Assembly (NCBI RefSeq): GCF_011801145.1
Contig: NZ_CP046172.1
Location: 4,092,001 to 4,156,000, forward strand
Direction of reading: 5' to 3'
Length of the DNA stretch: 64,000 nucleotides
Source of the DNA: Nocardia arthritidis
Lineage (GTDB): Bacteria > Actinomycetota > Actinomycetes > Mycobacteriales > Mycobacteriaceae
Part shown: positions 41,613 through 51,772 of the stretch, piece after piece
Layout: the number at the start of each line of letters is the position of its first letter
How positions within the stretch are numbered: position 1 is the stretch's first letter
Notes under the pieces: model-generated
Told to the model about the DNA's origin: nothing
The model's database searches: none
Seen by the model: the letters and a program-made list of their open reading frames with translations, nothing else
Program-made: the position numbers and the translations under genes

Positions 41613-44131
41613 CGGCTTTGCTCTGGCTTTCCATCAGAAGGGTCTGGCGCCAGCCTATCCGCACAGTGCTGGCCGTGCTCGCGGTCACAGGGGGTGTCGG
41701 GCTCAGTGTGGCGGTGTTGGTCGAGGCACGCAGCGTCGATGCCGCCAACGAAAGCTTCAACGTCCAGATGGGTGGTGGCGATCTCGATGCCGTCCGGGTC
41801 GTCGGACCGACTCGAAGGGGCGGAATCACCCCGAGCGATATGGCCCGCATCGAGTCAACCGCGGGCGTTGCGACGGCTGTGCCTGTGGTTCAAGCGATTA
41901 CGCTGGTAGAGACCGGCGATGCGACGAGGACCGTACTCGCGCTCGGGATCGACTGCCGCAGCCAGGCGCTGGTCGGCCAGGTCGGTTGCGTCGACGCCTT
42001 GATCGCGAACGCGAAGGACTCCGACCCGCCGATTCTCTCGGATAAGCTCGCGGGTGCGATCGGTGCCGGAAGTCGGCTGCGCACAGATCATGCCCGAATT
42101 CCGATCGATCCCGAGCGTGCGGTGCCGCAACTCGATGCGCTCAACGACGGTGGCGTCGTCGCGCTTGCATTACCTGTCGCGCAGCGCGTATTCGATCGCG
42201 GCGATAACGTCGATGTCGTCTACGTTCGTCCGCAACCGGGAGTATCGAAAGAGGAACTGCGGCAACGACTCGTCGAGTCCAGTCGGCCCCAGCTCGCGAT
42301 TCTGCGGCCGACCGATCGATCGCCAGGGGTGAACGTCACCGGACAGGTGTTGCCGCTGATCGGTGTCGTCGGTCTGTTCGCCGTCGGGATCGGTGCGATT
42401 CTCGTATTCAATATCGTCGGTCTGTCCGTTGCCGAACGCCGCCGTGATCTCGCCGTGGTGGCCGCTCTCGGCGGGAGTCCGAGGACCGCGGTGTTCGGGG
42501 TCCTCGGTGAGGCTGCGGTATTGGGCACGCTCGGCGGAATTCTCGGCGGGGGCGTCGGGGTTCTGCTGGCACAGCCATTGGTGGCGAGTATGTCGACGTT
42601 GTCCGAGCGGTTCGTCGGGTTGCGCATCAGGCCGGTGATCGAAACCCCATCCCTGGTTTCGGGGATATTGATGGGTGTCGTTGTCGCCGTGCTGGCCGCG
42701 CTTGTCCCGGCATGGCGAGCGGGCCGGACGAATGTTGTTGCGACCTTGACAAATCGGGACGTTGGCGCGGAAAGCCGCGGCCGCCCGCTACGTGGCCGTG
42801 CTGCGGCCGCAGTGATCGTCGTCGGCATCGCCGTGTCGATATCGGAAGCGACGCGCCGGGGTGGCGGACTGGCCTGGTGGCAGTCGCCGACCAGCGCGGT
42901 GGTGTTCGGTATCGCCACTGTCGCAACGCTATTGGCGGTGACTCAGTTGACGGCGATGGTCCTCGGGATCGTCAACCGCCGGATGGGCGATCGGGCCGGC
43001 GTCTTCCGGGTGGCGCTCGCGAACATCGCATCGGATCCTCGGCGTACCTCGGTGATGGCGTCGGCCGTCGCCGTTGCCGTCGCACTGTCGACGATTCTGG
43101 CGATGCTGATACCGGCAATGAAGAATGCGTCTTCGGCGACCACCGGTGCGTACGCCGACGGCCGAGTCGCGGTGAACGTACTTCCATTTTCGGATTCGTC
43201 CGAATTCGATGCGAAACTTTCCCCGGAACTCATCGATCGGTTGGCCCGCATTCCGGGGGTGGCCGCGGTCGAACGAGAATCGTATATGGAGGTCGGCAGC
43301 GACGGCGCCGATCAGATCGCGGTCACCGCGGCAGAGCATCCGACTTTTCCGTTCGCCGTGGTAACCGGAGACGCAGGAGCGGCGGTGCTGGCACGGGGAG
43401 ATGTGCTCGTCGGCGCGATGCTCGCAAGGGAACGCGACTTGGCGGTCGGATCCACGCTTTCGATTCCCACCGGCAACGGCGACCTGAAGGTGACCGTCGG
43501 TGCAATCTGGGAGAACGCCAATAACGCCGGACGGATCGTGACCGTCCCTTGGCAGATGTTCGAGCGAATATGGGGGCCGCAGCCGCCCGATCCTTTGTTC
43601 CTCAGACCGGCGCCGGGTGTCACCGTTGACCAGCTGGCGTCGAACGTCCGAGCCGCGGACGTGGACCCGGCGCTTCGGGTGGCGACCCCGACCGAGCTCG
43701 CGGCCGAGGGCGCCGACTCGACCAAGCCCTATCTCACTCCCTTTTGGGCGCTGCAGCGGGGGCTCCTCCTCGTGGCATTCATCGCGACAACTTCGAGCCT
43801 CTTGCTCATCGGGTTGCAGCGACGCCGAGAAGTCGGGGTGCTCTCGGCCTTGGGTCTGTCTCCGGCCGCGCTGGGGCGTCTCGCTATCTACGAGGCCGGT
43901 GCGGTCGGCATCGTCGGCGCATTATTGGGTGCTGCGGGCAGCCTGATCATTTACGAAGCCCTCCGGAACCAGGCGCTGTTTCTGGTCGGGTTCCGGCCGC
44001 CGTTCGATATCGACATCGCCGATGTGCTGCTCTATGTTCTGCTGTCGATCGCCGTTGTGCTGGTCGGCACGGTCGTCCCCGCGATCCGGACAGCGCGGCA
44101 GCCGATCGTGGAGGCCCTCCAGTACGAATAG
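41609..44131 (+). CDS. ABC transporter permease, FtsX/MacB type
   Basis: An 840-aa permease with a GTG start overlapping the ATPase stop. It has an N-terminal helix and extracytoplasmic domain, then two FtsX-type helical bundles (VLPLIGVVGLFAVGIGAIL, LSVAERRRDLAVVAALGGS, and in the second half RGLLLVAFIATTSSLLLIG, LQRRREVGVLSALGLSPAALG), ending RTARQPIVEALQYE as usual for the family. The duplicated FtsX layout is typical of actinobacterial antibiotic or lipopeptide exporters. Confidence 0.9.
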   Translation: MTALLWLSIRRVWRQPIRTVLAVLAVTGGVGLSVAVLVEARSVDAANESFNVQMGGGDLDAVRVVGPTRRGGITPSDMARIESTAGVATAVPVVQAITLVETGDATRTVLALGIDCRSQALVGQVGCVDALIANAKDSDPPILSDKLAGAIGAGSRLRTDHARIPIDPERAVPQLDALNDGGVVALALPVAQRVFDRGDNVDVVYVRPQPGVSKEELRQRLVESSRPQLAILRPTDRSPGVNVTGQVLPLIGVVGLFAVGIGAILVFNIVGLSVAERRRDLAVVAALGGSPRTAVFGVLGEAAVLGTLGGILGGGVGVLLAQPLVASMSTLSERFVGLRIRPVIETPSLVSGILMGVVVAVLAALVPAWRAGRTNVVATLTNRDVGAESRGRPLRGRAAAAVIVVGIAVSISEATRRGGGLAWWQSPTSAVVFGIATVATLLAVTQLTAMVLGIVNRRMGDRAGVFRVALANIASDPRRTSVMASAVAVAVALSTILAMLIPAMKNASSATTGAYADGRVAVNVLPFSDSSEFDAKLSPELIDRLARIPGVAAVERESYMEVGSDGADQIAVTAAEHPTFPFAVVTGDAGAAVLARGDVLVGAMLARERDLAVGSTLSIPTGNGDLKVTVGAIWENANNAGRIVTVPWQMFERIWGPQPPDPLFLRPAPGVTVDQLASNVRAADVDPALRVATPTELAAEGADSTKPYLTPFWALQRGLLLVAFIATTSSLLLIGLQRRREVGVLSALGLSPAALGRLAIYEAGAVGIVGALLGAAGSLIIYEALRNQALFLVGFRPPFDIDIADVLLYVLLSIAVVLVGTVVPAIRTARQPIVEALQYE

Positions 44132-44299
44132 CCGCACTACCACTCGACAGCGAACCCGCTGACCTCCGTGTGGGTCAGCGGGTTTCTGTTTTCTGAAAGT
44201 CGTTGCGCGAAAACAGAATAGAGCTCAGCTGAGAACGTGATGATGCCGGCTGTGGCTAGGGTCGCTCCTAACGTCGAGCACAGCAGGGAGGGGCCGGAG

Positions 44300-47200
44300 A
44301 TGGACACTTTGTGGGGATTGGTCGATGGGGTGGCAAAGCGATCTCCGTCGCGCACCGCGGTGACAGGTGCGGATGGGGCATTCACCTACGAGGAATTGAT
44401 GCGGCGGGCGCGGGACATTGCCGCGGGGATTCGGGCACACGGGCTCGGCCGAGGCGATGTGATCGGTGTGGCCATGGACCGCACCAAGCAGCTACCCGCT
44501 GTCCTGCTCGGAATCTTGGGTGCGGGTGCGGCATATTTGCCACTGGATCTCGAATGGCCGAAAGCGCGCATTGAAACGATGGTGTCCGAGGCTCAGGCGA
44601 AAATGGTGATCGTCGAGGACTTCTCCTTCGATCCCACAATCGAAGTACCGATCGTGTGCGCTACCGATCTGCACAATGGATCGTCGATAGATAGCAGCGA
44701 CGCCACTGCCGAAGATCTCGCGTACGTGATTTTCACTTCCGGCTCGACCGGAAAACCCAAAGGGGTCATGGTGGAGCACGCCGGTGTGATCGGCGTGCTG
44801 GAGTCCTTCGCCGAAATTCTCCAGCTCGATTCGGACTGGACGTTGGTAGCGGTGACCACGTTGACCTTCGATATTTCGGTGCTCGAGATCTTCTTGCCGC
44901 TGGTGACCGGGGGCAGTCTCGCCATCGCGACGGAGCGGCAGCAACGGGATCCGAACCTGCTGGCCGAGCTGCTCGACCGAGCCGAAGCAACGGTGTTGCA
45001 GGCGACCCCGATCACCTGGCGGTTGCTGTGCGAGGCGGGCTGGCCGGGCCGGCCGGGATTGATCGGGTTGTGTGGCGGTGAGCAGATGCCCGCCGACCTG
45101 ATCGCGCCGTTGCTCGAGCGTGGCGTACAGCTCTGGAATGTCTACGGCCCCACCGAGACAACGATCTGGGCGACAGCGGAGCGAATCACCGAAGCGGTGC
45201 CCCGCCCATCTATCGGCAGGCCCTTGCCCGGGTATTACGCCTACATCCTCGACAGGGCGCTGGAGCCGATGCCGATCGGTGCGCGCGGCGACCTGTGGAT
45301 CGGCGGCAGCGGCGTGGCACGAGGCTATCTGGGCGCCGCGGCGAAGACCGGTGCGGACCGTTTCCGAACCGACCCATTCGCGCCTCAGCCGGGTCGGATG
45401 TATCGGACCGGAGATCGGGCGCGATTTCTGCCCGACGGCCGGATCGAATTCCTGGGGCGCGAGGACGACCAGGTGAAGATCCGCGGTTTCCGTATCGAAC
45501 CAGGGGAAATCGAAGCCGCACTAGCGAGGCATCCGCAGGTCCAGGCCGCGGTGGTCACGGCGCCCGAATTGCCGGATGGTGAACGCAGGCTGGTGGCTTA
45601 CGTTCGAACCGATTTGGCGGCCGACGAGCTCGATATTCTCGCCGATCATGCCAGGACGCTGCTGCCGAGCTATATGGTTCCGGTCGATTGGGTGAAAGTC
45701 GGCTCGTTCCCGCTGAACACCAACGGAAAGATCAACCGCGGCGCGCTGCCCGCGCCGCAGCCAACGGCCGGGCGAGCCCCGAAGTCGCCGCCGCGGACCG
45801 ATATGGAACATGAGATCGCCCGACATTTCAGCCGAGTTCTGCGGAAAGCCGATATCGGTCGGGATGAAGACTTCTTTCGGCTCGGCGGTCATTCGCTCTT
45901 GGCAATCGAGGTCTGTGCGGGCCTCTCGGAAATGACCGGTCGGGATATCAGCCCGTATCTGTTGTTCGAGAATCCCACCGTGGCGGGCCTGGCGGCATTG
46001 TTCGCCGATCCTGGAGCGTTGTCCACTGTCACCACAATTGAGCGGGCACCCGAAGACTTGCCGAGGCAACCGTCGTTCGCGCAGCAGGGTTTGGCATTCC
46101 TGAATATGATGACCGGCGGCGATCCGGACGCGTTCTTCAACCAGCGCACCGCTTTCCGGATTCGCGGCCGCTTCGACAAGGCCCGGTTGGATCTTGCGCT
46201 CACCGAGCTCATCGCACGGCACGAGGTGCTGCGCACAACCATCCACGGCGAACCGATCACCAATGTGGAACTGCACCCGGCGCGGCCGTACGTATCGGAT
46301 TTCCTCGATGTGAGCACGCTCCCGGAGAAGGAACGGGTGGCTGCCGCAGTGGCGGCGGCCACCACGGCCTCGGAGACTTCGTTCGACTTGACCAGTACGC
46401 CGCTGCTGCGCTGTCTGCTGATCCGGATCGGTCCCGACGACCATGCGCTGATGTTGTCCCTATCCCATTTCGCCGCCGACTGGGAATCGCTGGCGATCGC
46501 ATTTCGTGAGATCGCCGAGGTGTACGAAAACGGCGTCGGCACATTGCCCGAATTGCCGATCCAATACCACGATTACGCGCAATGGCAGCGTGGTCTGGCG
46601 ACCACGGAGCTGCCTCGTCAGTTCCAATACTGGAATGACCGCTTGAGCGGCATACAGCCGATGCGGCTGCCGGAGTCGAAACCGTGGCCGGGCCAGGCGT
46701 CCCCCAACGGACGATCGATACAATTCGACATTCCGGACACGCTGCGCGAGGCGGTGGTGCGGCTCGCGCAGCAACATCAGGCCACATTGTTCATGACCCT
46801 GCTCAGCGCGTTCTATACCCTGATCTATCAACGGACCGGATGTGCGAAACCGCTTGTCGCGGCCTTCGCGCAAAACCGCCTTCGTCCCCAGACGCGTCCG
46901 CTGATCGGTATCTTCCCGAATATCTATGGGTTGACCGCCGATCTCAGCGACGAGTTGCGGTTCATCGACGTCGTAGACCAGGTTCGGGCGGCGACACTGG
47001 ACGCCGCACACAATGCCGACGTTCCGTTCCATATGCTCCTCGCCATCGAATCGGTCGCGAAGGCGCTGGATCGGGGCTTGTCGAATTCCGTCCTCTTCTA
47101 CGTCATCGAGGGACGGCCGTGGAATCTCGAGCTGCCTGGTTTGGCTATCGATCCATGGGCCGAAGAGATCGAGTCCACAGAATATCCGCCCGCCGCGAAT

Positions 47201-47431
47201 GGCGAGCCCGATGAGATCAATATCGGGCCGGTGGATCTCGATCTCACCTTCCATGCGGACGCCAGTTCGCTGGTAGGTACCTTGGCCTTCAACAATACGG
47301 TTTTCGACGAGGCCGACATGACGCGATTCGTGGTCGACTATCTCGTTCTGCTGGAGGCGGCTGTCGAGAATCCGGAATCGGATCTGCGCAGTATCTGTGC
47401 GTTCGTCGACCTATCCGGGGCGAGCCGATGA
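44300..47431 (+). CDS. Nonribosomal peptide synthetase, A-PCP-C, predicted glycine-activating
   Basis: A 1,043-aa NRPS starting after GGGAGGGGCCGGAG. The A domain (about 10-490) has FTSGSTGKPKG, YGPTETTIW, TGDRARFL and NTNGKINR with the catalytic Lys. Specificity residues read by eye from the core motifs are D-I-L-Q-L-G-V-I-W-K, one change from the textbook glycine code. The PCP serine is Ser532 in LGGHSL. The C domain (about 575-1040) has SHFAADW (His723, Asp727) instead of HHxxxDG: the second His and the Asp are kept but Gly is Trp. Stop and next start share ATGA. Confidence 0.9.
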   Translation: MDTLWGLVDGVAKRSPSRTAVTGADGAFTYEELMRRARDIAAGIRAHGLGRGDVIGVAMDRTKQLPAVLLGILGAGAAYLPLDLEWPKARIETMVSEAQAKMVIVEDFSFDPTIEVPIVCATDLHNGSSIDSSDATAEDLAYVIFTSGSTGKPKGVMVEHAGVIGVLESFAEILQLDSDWTLVAVTTLTFDISVLEIFLPLVTGGSLAIATERQQRDPNLLAELLDRAEATVLQATPITWRLLCEAGWPGRPGLIGLCGGEQMPADLIAPLLERGVQLWNVYGPTETTIWATAERITEAVPRPSIGRPLPGYYAYILDRALEPMPIGARGDLWIGGSGVARGYLGAAAKTGADRFRTDPFAPQPGRMYRTGDRARFLPDGRIEFLGREDDQVKIRGFRIEPGEIEAALARHPQVQAAVVTAPELPDGERRLVAYVRTDLAADELDILADHARTLLPSYMVPVDWVKVGSFPLNTNGKINRGALPAPQPTAGRAPKSPPRTDMEHEIARHFSRVLRKADIGRDEDFFRLGGHSLLAIEVCAGLSEMTGRDISPYLLFENPTVAGLAALFADPGALSTVTTIERAPEDLPRQPSFAQQGLAFLNMMTGGDPDAFFNQRTAFRIRGRFDKARLDLALTELIARHEVLRTTIHGEPITNVELHPARPYVSDFLDVSTLPEKERVAAAVAAATTASETSFDLTSTPLLRCLLIRIGPDDHALMLSLSHFAADWESLAIAFREIAEVYENGVGTLPELPIQYHDYAQWQRGLATTELPRQFQYWNDRLSGIQPMRLPESKPWPGQASPNGRSIQFDIPDTLREAVVRLAQQHQATLFMTLLSAFYTLIYQRTGCAKPLVAAFAQNRLRPQTRPLIGIFPNIYGLTADLSDELRFIDVVDQVRAATLDAAHNADVPFHMLLAIESVAKALDRGLSNSVLFYVIEGRPWNLELPGLAIDPWAEEIESTEYPPAANGEPDEINIGPVDLDLTFHADASSLVGTLAFNNTVFDEADMTRFVVDYLVLLEAAVENPESDLRSICAFVDLSGASR

Positions 47432-50400
47432 ACAGCCTGGACGAGATCGTCGCGCAGGTCGCGGCACAAATGCCGCAGCGCTGCGCCATCGAATCGCAGT
47501 CGGGCAGTGTGACATACCGCGAGTTGCACCGCCGCTCCGCCGAGGCATGTGACGCACTGCGATCCGCCGGTGTAGGGATCGGTTCGCGAGTGGTGCTGAG
47601 TGCGGAACTCGACATTGATTGGCTTGTCGCGATGTTGGGAATCCTGCGGGCCGGAGCGATCTGTGCGCCGTTGGACCCGCGCCATCCGTCGGCGCGGCGA
47701 GAGTTGTTGTGCGGCAGGCTTCGTCCGGCCGCGGTGCTCACCGCGGATCGGACGGACGCCGCGCTGTCGGCGCACGGGACGGTATTACCGCTGTCCGAGC
47801 TGGCCGGGTCGGCCGATATCGAGTCGGTGACCGGGGATGCCGCGTTCATCCTGCACACCTCCGGCTCGACTGGTGTCCCCAAGGGGGTCGTCCTCTCCCA
47901 TCTCGGATTGCTCAATCACTGCGAGGCCGCCGCGCGATTGCTCGCCCTCGGCGCGGGCGATCGGGTGGCGCTGCTCAGCAGGCCGGGTTCGGACATCATG
48001 CTCGAGGAGGTGTTCCCGACCTGGCGATGCGGGGGCACAGTCGTTCTGTTGGACGAGGCGACTCCACTGCTCGGACAGGGCTTCAACGATGCGGTCGAAA
48101 GCCGTGGCGTCACCGTGCTCGACCTACCGACCGGCAGATGGCGGGAATGGCTCATCGATATGGAGCGCAGCGGCGCGCCGCTGCCGGAAGGCCTGCGGAC
48201 GATCGTCGTCGGTGGCGAATCGGCCACGGCCGCCGACTACAAAAGATGGCTGCGCGTGGCAGGCTCCGCGATTCGCTGGATCAATACGTACGGACCGACG
48301 GAGACCAGCGTGATAGCCACCGCGTGGGTCGGCGACGGTGTGCCGAGCGACGATGACCCGCCGATCGGATCGCCGCTGCCCGGAGTCCGGGTGCGGGTGT
48401 GCGACCAGAGCGGGCTGGAAGTTCCTGACGGTGTGCCGGGCGAGCTGCACATCGGTGGTGTCGGTGTCGCGCTGGGATATTTCGACGCTCCGGCCGAAAC
48501 CGCCGCGGCGTTCGTCCGAGGCGGCCCGGATGACGCGGTCTGGTACCGCACCGGAGACCGGGTACGGGGCTCCGCGGGTGTGCTCGAATTCCTGGGCCGG
48601 ATCGACGATGAGGTCAAGATTGCCGGCGTCCGTGTGCGGCCCAGGGAGATCGAGGCGGTACTCCGGCAGTGTCCCGTCATCCGGGATGTCGCGGTGGTCG
48701 CGGTTCCGCGTCGCGATCGGTCCGCGATTCTCGCCGCTTTCGTCGTTCCCGGAGATGGGATCGATCATGGCCGAGCCGAGCTTTCCGGTGCCGAAGCCGA
48801 ACAGGTGAGCCGATGGCGCGAAATCTATCAGCAGGACCTGGAAGCGGATCGACCCGTCGACGAGGCTTTCGATATCGACGGCTGGAACAGCAGCTATACC
48901 GGCGTACAGCTGCCGGAAGCGGATATGCGGGAGTGGGTCGAGAACACCATCGCGGCACTGCGTTCGGTGCCACATGATTCGGTTCTCGAGATCGGTTGTG
49001 GCACAGGACTTTTGCTGTTCCGACTCGCCCCGTCCACGACCCGATACGTGGCGAGTGACTTCGCCGAGCACACCCTGCGCAGGGTGGCGACGCATGCGGA
49101 GCGCCTGGGACTGTCACAGGTACAGACCAGAATCGCGGAGGCGACCGACGATACCGGACTGCGCGACGGCGAATTCGATCTCGTGGTGATCAACTCGGTC
49201 ACCCAGCATTTCCCGAGTGAGCGATATCTGGACGCGGCAATTGATCTGGCGCTGCGGGTAACTCGCGAGGGCGGGCACGTATTCGTCGGTGACGTCCGGA
49301 ATTTGGCGCTGCTGCGTGACCACCATACATCGGTCGAGCTTTACCGGGCGGAGCCGGAGGAGCCTGTCTCGGCGATCCGCGCACGGGTCGCCCGCGCCTG
49401 CGCCGATGAGCGCGAGTTGCTCATCGATCCGGGTTGGTTCTACGCACTGGCCGAGCGGGATCCCCGAGTGGGCGGTGTGGACGTGGCGCCGAAAATGGGC
49501 AGGCGGCGCAACGAGATGAACCGCTTCCGCTGCGATGCGCTGATCCGCAGAGGAAGTCGGCGTGCGGTCGCATCCGACATTGTCCGGTGGGATCGGTCGC
49601 ACGGTCTGGACCAGGTGGATCGGATACTCGCCGAACTGCCCGAACATATCGTGCTTGCCGAGATTCCCAATGGCCAGCTGATGGACGTGGTTCGGCCCGC
49701 ATCGTTGGACATGATGCCCGATGATGGTGCCGCGCATACGATTGCGGCCGCCGATCGGGGAGTTCATCCGGCCGATCTGGCCGCTCGGATACGAGCGCAT
49801 GGATACGATCCGCACTGGGCCATGGGGTCAGGTGCGGCCGGTCGTGTTTTTACCGTGCTGCTTAGTCGGCGTGGAGCCGCGCCGTTCGATATCCGTGAGC
49901 GCGTCGGAGGCCGCGAGCTGGTGAATTCGCCTGCGGCCAACATGATTCGACCGGTGCTGCGCGCGAATGCGATCAACGAGTCCCGTCGCTGGCTGGCGGC
50001 GCGGGTGCCGGAGTCGCAGGTACCTGCGGTGCTCGAAGCCGTTGATGCGTTGCCGCTGACCGACCGCGGCAAGGTCGACGTCCGCGCACTCGTGGACCGG
50101 GCCACGCACCTCGCGGACGATGCGGGTGACTCGACCGACGCCCCGTATCACCACGCGGTCGCGGCGATCTGGTGTGAAGCGCTCGGGGTGGGAACCGTTG
50201 GTCCGCGAACGAACTTCATAGCGGCGGGCGGGGATTCGCTGCTCGCGGCCAGGATGCTGGCCCGGGTCCGCGACGAACTCGGATTCGCCGTGGAGCTGCG
50301 AACATTGTTCGAGCATCCGACACTGGCCGAGTTCTGTTCGGCTGTCGCCGAATTGCCAAGCGGATCAGTAGATTTCGATCGTGCTCCGACTGCGCGATAC

Positions 50401-51714
50401 CTGACCGCCCGCACCCGTCCGCTGAGCTCGGCGCAGCTTCGCATCTGGCTTGCCGAGCGAATGTCCCAGCCTTCGGCGCGCCTGACATTATGGGCCGTGT
50501 ATCGGCTGACCGGATCCGTTGACTCGGAGGTGCTTGCCGCCGCCGTCGGCGATCTGGCGATGCTGCATCCGGCGCTCAGCATGCGCGTCGTCGAGGACGG
50601 CGGTCGCCCCGCGCAGGTTTTCGACCGCGCACCGAAACTGGAGCTGCGCACGTCCGCCGACAGCCGACAGGAGGCGCGGCGGATAGCGAGCGAACCGTTC
50701 GATCTCGCGGCCACCGGTCCATTCCGCGCCGTCTTGTCGACCTCGGCGGTGGAGAGCGTGTTCGGGTTGTACCTGCATCACATTGCCGGCGACGAAGCCA
50801 GTTTGGACATACTCGCCGCGGATTTGGGACGGTGCTACGCGGCTCGGCTCGGTACAGTTCCGGTTCCGCGACCCGAACCGGTCGGCACGCCGGACGAACT
50901 CGACCGCGCGATCGATACGGACAGCGAAACCCATTGGTGGCGAGCCACTTTGGCGGGACTGCCACCGCGGACGCCGCTCCCGCTCGACCGGCAGCCCGGT
51001 CCGGTCCGATCCGGCGACTGCGGCGAGATGCGCACAATCGTCGACCCCGCCGCTCTGCGGGAGCTGCGCGCACACTGCACCGAAACCGGAACGACGCTGT
51101 TCATGGTCATGCTGGCGGGGTTGGTGGCCTTGCTGGCGAGGTACGAGGACGCGGACCGCATCGCGGTGGCGACGGCGCTTTCATCACGAACCGGCGGTAA
51201 ATCCGAGCGAATCGTCGGTCCGGCGGTCAATCCGTTGATTGTCGCGGTCGAGGTGGATGCGCGGACCACCTTCGCGGATCTGCTGCTGCGCGTCCGGGAT
51301 CGAGCGCTTTCCGCTTTCGACCATGGTGGCCTGCCGTTCCAGCAGGTGGTCCAGGCCGCGGCCCCGCAGCGCCGGGCGGGCGTGCAGCCGCTGTCCCAGC
51401 TTCTCTTCCAGGTGGTCCAGCCGTTCGCCGAACGGATCGTGCTGGGCGAAGCCCTGGCCGAACGCTTGGATCTCCCAGCGGTCGCGGTGCGGTTCGATCT
51501 GGAGATCTTCGCGATGGATCGCGGTGCCGATATCGAACTCGCGTGGGCCTTCGCCACCGATGTCCTCGACCTCGGCACCGTCCGGCGGATGGCCGGGTCG
51601 TACCACCGGTTGTTGAGTGCCGCGCTGGCCGACCCGCTGCGGCCGATCGGTCGGCTGGAACTGCTCGATTCGGATGAACAGAAGAAATTGAGATCGTTTT
51701 GGGGAATCCGCTGA
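47428..51714 (+). CDS. Nonribosomal peptide synthetase, A(methyltransferase)-PCP-C
   Basis: A 1,428-aa NRPS coupled by ATGA. The A domain has LHTSGSTGVPKG and YGPTETSVI; after the A8 motif (DDEVKIAGVRVRPREIEAVL) a methyltransferase is inserted (about 455-830) with SAM motif EIGCGTG at 521-527, and the A domain then resumes with LTDRGKVD. Specificity residues by eye are D-I-E-D-V-G-T-V-I-K, which match no substrate I know; E and D suggest a basic side chain. The PCP serine is Ser937 in GGDSL. The terminal C domain has HHIAGDE (His1117, His1118, Asp1122), with Glu replacing Gly. Methylation is most likely on the amide N. Confidence 0.9.
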   Translation: MNSLDEIVAQVAAQMPQRCAIESQSGSVTYRELHRRSAEACDALRSAGVGIGSRVVLSAELDIDWLVAMLGILRAGAICAPLDPRHPSARRELLCGRLRPAAVLTADRTDAALSAHGTVLPLSELAGSADIESVTGDAAFILHTSGSTGVPKGVVLSHLGLLNHCEAAARLLALGAGDRVALLSRPGSDIMLEEVFPTWRCGGTVVLLDEATPLLGQGFNDAVESRGVTVLDLPTGRWREWLIDMERSGAPLPEGLRTIVVGGESATAADYKRWLRVAGSAIRWINTYGPTETSVIATAWVGDGVPSDDDPPIGSPLPGVRVRVCDQSGLEVPDGVPGELHIGGVGVALGYFDAPAETAAAFVRGGPDDAVWYRTGDRVRGSAGVLEFLGRIDDEVKIAGVRVRPREIEAVLRQCPVIRDVAVVAVPRRDRSAILAAFVVPGDGIDHGRAELSGAEAEQVSRWREIYQQDLEADRPVDEAFDIDGWNSSYTGVQLPEADMREWVENTIAALRSVPHDSVLEIGCGTGLLLFRLAPSTTRYVASDFAEHTLRRVATHAERLGLSQVQTRIAEATDDTGLRDGEFDLVVINSVTQHFPSERYLDAAIDLALRVTREGGHVFVGDVRNLALLRDHHTSVELYRAEPEEPVSAIRARVARACADERELLIDPGWFYALAERDPRVGGVDVAPKMGRRRNEMNRFRCDALIRRGSRRAVASDIVRWDRSHGLDQVDRILAELPEHIVLAEIPNGQLMDVVRPASLDMMPDDGAAHTIAAADRGVHPADLAARIRAHGYDPHWAMGSGAAGRVFTVLLSRRGAAPFDIRERVGGRELVNSPAANMIRPVLRANAINESRRWLAARVPESQVPAVLEAVDALPLTDRGKVDVRALVDRATHLADDAGDSTDAPYHHAVAAIWCEALGVGTVGPRTNFIAAGGDSLLAARMLARVRDELGFAVELRTLFEHPTLAEFCSAVAELPSGSVDFDRAPTARYLTARTRPLSSAQLRIWLAERMSQPSARLTLWAVYRLTGSVDSEVLAAAVGDLAMLHPALSMRVVEDGGRPAQVFDRAPKLELRTSADSRQEARRIASEPFDLAATGPFRAVLSTSAVESVFGLYLHHIAGDEASLDILAADLGRCYAARLGTVPVPRPEPVGTPDELDRAIDTDSETHWWRATLAGLPPRTPLPLDRQPGPVRSGDCGEMRTIVDPAALRELRAHCTETGTTLFMVMLAGLVALLARYEDADRIAVATALSSRTGGKSERIVGPAVNPLIVAVEVDARTTFADLLLRVRDRALSAFDHGGLPFQQVVQAAAPQRRAGVQPLSQLLFQVVQPFAERIVLGEALAERLDLPAVAVRFDLEIFAMDRGADIELAWAFATDVLDLGTVRRMAGSYHRLLSAALADPLRPIGRLELLDSDEQKKLRSFWGIR

Positions 51715-51772
51715 ACCCGCGTTGCCCGGTATATGACTGGTCCGATCTCGGTAGATAAATTATGGGGGGAAT

